Below are positions 58,235-64,000 of a DNA stretch of 64,000 nt, piece after piece. The notes under the pieces were generated by a model. The model saw only the letters and a list, made by a program, of their open reading frames with translations, was not told where the DNA came from and did not search any database. The translations under genes were made by a program, and so were the position numbers. The stretch comes from Geomonas sp. RF6. Its GTDB lineage: Bacteria; Desulfobacterota; Desulfuromonadia; Geobacterales; Geobacteraceae. Within the stretch, counting starts at the first letter, position 1. Every line of letters begins with the position of its first letter. Where the stretch lies: NCBI RefSeq assembly GCF_021044625.1, contig NZ_CP087999.1, positions 4,113,001 through 4,177,000 on the forward strand, read 5' to 3'.

Positions 58235-60145
58235 ATGAATGAGATTACGGTTTCGTTGCCGGACGGATCGAAAAGATCGCTTGCCGCGGGTGCTACCATC
58301 CTCGACCTCGCTGCCTCCATCGGCACCGGCCTCGCCAAGGCGGCCATCGCCGGGAAGGTCGACGGCAACCTGGTAGATCTCCAGACACCTCTCGCCGACG
58401 GCGCCACGGTCGAAATCGTGACCGAAAAGAGCCCCGACGCCCTCCACATCATCAGGCATTCCACCTCCCATCTCATGGCCCAGGCGGTGAAGCAGCTCTT
58501 CCCGCAGGCAAAGGTCACCATCGGTCCCGCCATCGAGACCGGCTTCTACTACGACTTCGATCTGGAAAAGAGCTTCTCTCCGGAAGACCTGGAGAAGATC
58601 GAGGCGAAGATGCGCGAGCTTGCCAAGGCGGATCTGAAGATCGAGCGCGAGGTGCTCTCCAGCGCCGACGCCATCGAACTCTTCAGGACGATGGGGGAAG
58701 ACTACAAGGTCGAGCTGATCCAGGACCTCGGCGCGGAAAGCGTTTCCCTCTACCGCCAGGGTGACTTCGTCGATCTCTGCCGCGGCCCGCACCTGCCGAG
58801 AACCTCCCTGTGCAAGGCCTTCAAACTTACCTCTCTTGCAGGCGCCTACTGGCGCGGCGACGAGAAGCGCGCCATGCTGCAGCGTGTCTACGGTACCGCC
58901 TTTGCCGACAAGAAGGAGCTCGAGGCCTACCTCGCCCGCATCGAGGAGGCGAAGAAGCGTGACCATAGAAAGCTCGGGCGTGAGCTCGATCTCTTCTCCT
59001 TCAACGACGAAGTCGGCGCAGGTCTGGTGATCTGGCACCCGAAAGGGGCGATGCTGCGCACGATCCTCGAGGACTTCGAGCGTCGCGAGCACCTGAAGCG
59101 CGGCTACGATATCGTTCTCGGTCCGCAGATCCTGAAGACGGAGCTGTGGCAGCGCTCCGGCCACTACGAGAACTACCGCGAGAACATGTACTTCACCACC
59201 ATCGACGAGCAGGGGTACGGCATCAAGCCGATGAACTGCCTGTCGCACATGATGATCTACAAGTCTCAGTTAAGAAGCTACCGCGACCTGCCGCTGCGCT
59301 TTTTCGAGCTCGGCACGGTGCACCGCCACGAGCGCGCAGGCGTCCTGCACGGCCTTCTTCGCGTGCGCGGCTTCACCCAGGACGACGCCCACATCCTGTG
59401 CACCCCGGACCAGCTCGACGCGGAGATCAAGGGTGTTCTCTCCTTTGTGCGCGACGTCATGGGGATCTTCGGCTTCGACTACGAGATGGAGCTCTCCACC
59501 CGTCCGGAGAAGTCGATCGGCTCGGACGAGGACTGGGAGCGCGCCACCAGCGCACTTCTTTCGGCGCTGAAGGATTCCGGCCGCGAGTTCGAGATCAACG
59601 AGGGTGACGGCGCATTCTACGGCCCGAAAATAGACATCAAGCTGCGCGATGCTCTTGACAGAAGATGGCAATGTGCTACAATCCAGTGCGATTTTACCCT
59701 CCCCGAGCGTTTTGAGCTCACCTACGTGGATGCCGACGGCGAAAAGAAGCGTCCCGTCATGGTTCACCGGGTGATTCTCGGCGCCATCGAGAGGTTCATA
59801 GGGGTCCTCATTGAGCACTTCGCTGGAAACTTCCCCACCTGGCTGGCTCCCGTGCAGGCGACCATCGTTACGGTGACGGATAACCAGATCCCCTACGCGG
59901 AGACCGCGTTCAACACTCTCCGGGCCGCAGGGGTGCGTGTGCAGAAGGATTTCAGAAACGAAAAGCTCGGCTTCAAGATCAGGGAAGCCCAGCTGCAGAA
60001 GATACCGTACATGCTGGTGGTGGGGGACAAGGAGGTCGAGGCGGGCCTCGTGGCTCCGCGCTTCCGCGACGGCAAGAACCTGGAGTCGATGACGCCGGAG
60101 CAGTTCATCGCCTTCATTCAGGATGAAGTCAAAAGTTATCGTTAG
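58235..60145 (+). CDS. thrS: Threonyl-tRNA synthetase
   Basis: Charges tRNA-Thr with threonine. The 636-residue protein has an N-terminal TGS domain (1-62, [16 protein letters not shown]), the SAD editing domain with [11 protein letters not shown] (about 75) and [12 protein letters not shown], the class II catalytic core (motif 1 near [19 protein letters not shown] zinc cysteine, motif 2 [20 protein letters not shown], motif 3 [11 protein letters not shown]) and the anticodon-binding domain. The ATG at 58235 (AGGGGG upstream) is the homologous start. The stop overlaps the ribosome binding site of infC. Confidence 0.98.
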   Translation: MNEITVSLPDGSKRSLAAGATILDLAASIGTGLAKAAIAGKVDGNLVDLQTPLADGATVEIVTEKSPDALHIIRHSTSHLMAQAVKQLFPQAKVTIGPAIETGFYYDFDLEKSFSPEDLEKIEAKMRELAKADLKIEREVLSSADAIELFRTMGEDYKVELIQDLGAESVSLYRQGDFVDLCRGPHLPRTSLCKAFKLTSLAGAYWRGDEKRAMLQRVYGTAFADKKELEAYLARIEEAKKRDHRKLGRELDLFSFNDEVGAGLVIWHPKGAMLRTILEDFERREHLKRGYDIVLGPQILKTELWQRSGHYENYRENMYFTTIDEQGYGIKPMNCLSHMMIYKSQLRSYRDLPLRFFELGTVHRHERAGVLHGLLRVRGFTQDDAHILCTPDQLDAEIKGVLSFVRDVMGIFGFDYEMELSTRPEKSIGSDEDWERATSALLSALKDSGREFEINEGDGAFYGPKIDIKLRDALDRRWQCATIQCDFTLPERFELTYVDADGEKKRPVMVHRVILGAIERFIGVLIEHFAGNFPTWLAPVQATIVTVTDNQIPYAETAFNTLRAAGVRVQKDFRNEKLGFKIREAQLQKIPYMLVVGDKEVEAGLVAPRFRDGKNLESMTPEQFIAFIQDEVKSYR

Positions 60146-60150
60146 GAGGT
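60144..60150 (+). promoter_or_regulatory. Shine-Dalgarno sequence supporting a non-canonical infC start
   Basis: AGGAGGT, a perfect anti-16S match, lies six bases before ATA (60157-60159) and overlaps the thrS TAG stop. Together with the reading frame it fixes the infC start at an AUA codon. Confidence 0.75.
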
Positions 60151-60156
60151 GGCGTC

Positions 60157-60675
<519 letters not shown>

Positions 60676-60690
60676 CCGTTTGGAAGTGCA

Positions 60691-60728
60691 ATAGGACCGG
60701 TGGGGCCTATAGAGCCCGTCGGTCCTAT
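60691..60728 (+). promoter_or_regulatory. Long hairpin between infC and rpmI
   Basis: ATAGGACCG at the left and CGGTCCTAT at the right, with inner GGGC/GCCC, make a nearly perfect stem of about 13 pairs around CTATAGA, followed by TTTTC. It can serve as an attenuator or as a site where ribosomal protein L20 represses rpmI-rplT, as L20 does on leader RNA in other bacteria. No direct proof from sequence. Confidence 0.6.
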
Positions 60729-60763
60729 TTTCATTTACACATCACGACAAGGAGTAACCTAAA

Positions 60764-60961
60764 ATGCCTAAATTGAAGACCCATAGGGGCGCCGCCAAGC
60801 GTTTCAGCAAGACCGGCACGGGCAAGATCAAGATGAGCCACGCCTTCACCAGCCACATTCTTACCTCCAAGACGCGCAAGAACAAGCGCAACCTGCGTAA
60901 GGGCGCCATCGTGGCCGCATCGGATCACAAGAACATCTCGATGCTCATCCCGTACAAGTAA
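60764..60961 (+). CDS. rpmI: 50S ribosomal protein L35
   Basis: Basic 65-residue ribosomal protein: [20 protein letters not shown] at the start and [14 protein letters not shown] in the middle are typical of bL35. AAGGAG lies upstream. In the conserved infC-rpmI-rplT operon. Confidence 0.98.
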   Translation: MPKLKTHRGAAKRFSKTGTGKIKMSHAFTSHILTSKTRKNKRNLRKGAIVAASDHKNISMLIPYK

Positions 60962-61080
60962 GGGCTGACGGTATCCGGCGTCCCCCTGGGCACAGGGCGC
61001 GTCGCCTAGCAAAGTCCGAGAACCGTGAGGAAACGTCTCCCCTTGCGGATCCGGCAAAATAAAACCCACAAGGAGTATGT
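60962..61080 (+). other. Structured spacer between rpmI and rplT
   Basis: A 119-base GC-rich spacer with GGGCG/CGCCT and CCGTGAGG-type hairpin elements, unusually long for the rpmI-rplT junction, which is often short. It could be an L20-binding or processing region. The last part holds AAGGAG, the rplT ribosome binding site. No coding frame is visible. Confidence 0.4.
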
Positions 61081-62686
<1,606 letters not shown>

Positions 62687-62744
62687 CAATCATTCGACCG
62701 ATCCCAGCGACCGGTCCGATCTCTTCAAGAAAAGTGGAATCTCT

Positions 62745-64000
62745 ATGATAGTTACCTACAACTGGCTCAAGGAATTCGTTGACTGCGACCTGCCTCCCCA
62801 GGAGTTGGCAGATCTTCTCACCATGCTCGGACTCGAAGTGGAGCGCATGGAGTCGCTCGGCGCCGGGATGGACGACGTCGTCACCGCGCAGGTGCTCGAG
62901 AGGGCCCAGCACCCGAACGCCGACAAGCTCTCCCTTTGCAAGGTGAGCAACGGCAAGGAGACCTTCGCCATCGTCTGCGGCGCGCAGAACTTCAAGTCCG
63001 GCGACAAGGTGGCGCTCGCCCAGATCGGCGCGGTGCTGCCGGGAGACTTCAAGATCAAGCGCTCCAAGATCAGGGGTGAGGAGTCCTTCGGGATGCTCTG
63101 CTCCGAGAGGGAGCTCGCCCTCTCCGACGAGTCCGCCGGCATCATGATACTGCCGGAAGAGACGCCGCTCGGCGTACCCCTTTTCGAGGCGCTGGGGCTG
63201 AAGGACACGATCTTCGAGATCGGTCTCACCCCGAACCGCGCCGACTGCCTGAGCGTCGTCGGTATCGCCCGGGAGGTCGCGGCAAAGCTCGGGACGAAGG
63301 TGCACTACCCCGGTATCGCTCCGGTCGAGGAGGGGGCACCTATCGCTGAGACCGCCTCCGTGACGATCGAGGACGCCGACCTCTGCCCGCGCTACACCGC
63401 GCGCTACATCTCCGGCTGCACCATCGCGCCGTCCCCTGCGTGGCTCGCCGAGAGGCTTCGCAACGCAGGGATCCGCTCCATCAACAACGTGGTGGATATA
63501 ACGAACTACGTCCTCCTGGAGTACGGCCACCCGCTGCACGCCTTCGACTTCCGCCTGCTGGCCGGCGGGAAGATAGTCGTGCGCCGCGCAGCCGAGGGGG
63601 AACGCTTCGGCACCCTCGACGGTCAGGAGCGGATCCTCAATTCCAACGACCTCACCATCCGCGACGCGGAGAAAGGCGTGGCTCTTGCCGGCATCATGGG
63701 TGGCGGCAACTCCGAGATCAGCGACTCCACTGTCGACATCCTCCTGGAGAGCGCCTACTTCGATCCTTCCGCCATCAGGCGGACCTCCAAGAGACTGGGG
63801 CTGCACACCGAGTCGTCGCACCGCTTCGAGCGCGGCACCGATGTCGATGGCCTTGTGCGCGCCCTCGACCGCGCCGCCGAGCTCATCCACGAGCTCGCAG
63901 GCGGCACGATCGCCAAGGGGATCATCGACGTCTACCCGACCCAGATGCAGCCGCGCACCATCAACGCACGCCTGGAGAAGATCAACGCCATCTCCGGTCT
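62745..64000 (+). CDS. pheT: Phenylalanyl-tRNA synthetase beta subunit (5' part)
   Basis: The first 418 codons of about 800 are in the window. Visible are the N-terminal MIVTYNWLKEFVDCDLPPQE, the tRNA-binding/EMAP-type OB fold (VVTAQVLERAQHPNADKLSL and GAQNFKSGDKVALAQIGAVL), the B3/B4 editing domain with LTPNRADCLSVVGIAREVA, NNVVDITNYVLLEYGHPLHA and LAGIMGG, and the start of B5. It follows pheS after 58 bases. The C-terminal anticodon domain lies outside. Confidence 0.97.
   Translation, partial: MIVTYNWLKEFVDCDLPPQELADLLTMLGLEVERMESLGAGMDDVVTAQVLERAQHPNADKLSLCKVSNGKETFAIVCGAQNFKSGDKVALAQIGAVLPGDFKIKRSKIRGEESFGMLCSERELALSDESAGIMILPEETPLGVPLFEALGLKDTIFEIGLTPNRADCLSVVGIAREVAAKLGTKVHYPGIAPVEEGAPIAETASVTIEDADLCPRYTARYISGCTIAPSPAWLAERLRNAGIRSINNVVDITNYVLLEYGHPLHAFDFRLLAGGKIVVRRAAEGERFGTLDGQERILNSNDLTIRDAEKGVALAGIMGGGNSEISDSTVDILLESAYFDPSAIRRTSKRLGLHTESSHRFERGTDVDGLVRALDRAAELIHELAGGTIAKGIIDVYPTQMQPRTINARLEKINAISG

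Noticed and set aside
60980-61050. Possible GEMM-type cyclic-dinucleotide riboswitch before rplT (GGCACAGGGCG and GCAAAG elements)
   Set aside because: The P1b stem with GAAA tetraloop and receptor spacing is missing, and the place inside a ribosomal protein operon is not expected. More likely an L20-related leader.

Overview
This window is chromosomal DNA of a high-GC member of the Geobacterales (Geobacter/Geomonas/Citrifermentans-type Desulfuromonadota). The best evidence is a pilB-pilT-pilC-pilS-pilR-pilA block with a very short Geobacter-type pilin (59 residues after processing), followed by a second small exported protein in the position of PilA-C/Spc. A large glycan locus comes next, then thrS-infC-rpmI-rplT-pheS-pheT. 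This order matches what is known around pilA of Geobacter sulfurreducens. I cannot assign a species.

Left part (1-15 kb). The end of a parvulin-type peptidyl-prolyl isomerase and a bidirectional terminator are followed by a minus-strand efflux operon (marR, tolC-like, hlyD/emrA-like, emrB-like) and the lytic transglycosylase slt. On the plus strand come rnr, tatC, ribF, a flippase-like membrane protein, a DUF2723 membrane protein and aroE.

Middle-left (15-25.9 kb). The type IV pilus operon pilBTCSR is followed by pilA. A near-consensus sigma-54 site precedes pilA, as expected for PilR control. The split-pilin partner ends at a strong terminator. A three-gene ABC module (permease, TPR protein, ATPase) follows, resembling PilGHI of Myxococcus in composition and place.

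Glycan island (25.9-57.9 kb). About 28 genes, nearly all plus-strand and mostly joined by start/stop overlaps, encode a GT-C glycosyltransferase, a UbiA-type prenyltransferase, many GT2 and other GT-A glycosyltransferases, a Wzm/Wzt exporter, several methyltransferases, three extended-SDR epimerases, a GT9 enzyme and several large membrane proteins. The most unusual part is 40.7-48.7 kb: a tandem-duplicated nucleotidyltransferase, a small GDPD-like protein, a membrane GT-C protein fused to a phosphoribulokinase/uridine-kinase domain, a HAD phosphatase and a class II aldolase. Together these look like a self-contained route for making, activating and transferring an unusual building block; this is inference. 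Two decayed genes (a DegT-type aminotransferase remnant and a methyltransferase remnant) and one minus-strand membrane protein gene with its own promoter show that the island has been rearranged. It corresponds in position to the xap polysaccharide locus next to pilA in G. sulfurreducens.

Right part (58-64 kb). A tRNA-Val(GAC) with a clear promoter marks the end of the island. Then come thrS, infC (apparent AUA start codon with a perfect Shine-Dalgarno sequence), rpmI, rplT, pheS and the 5' two-thirds of pheT, with leader hairpins, terminators and a REP-like element between them.
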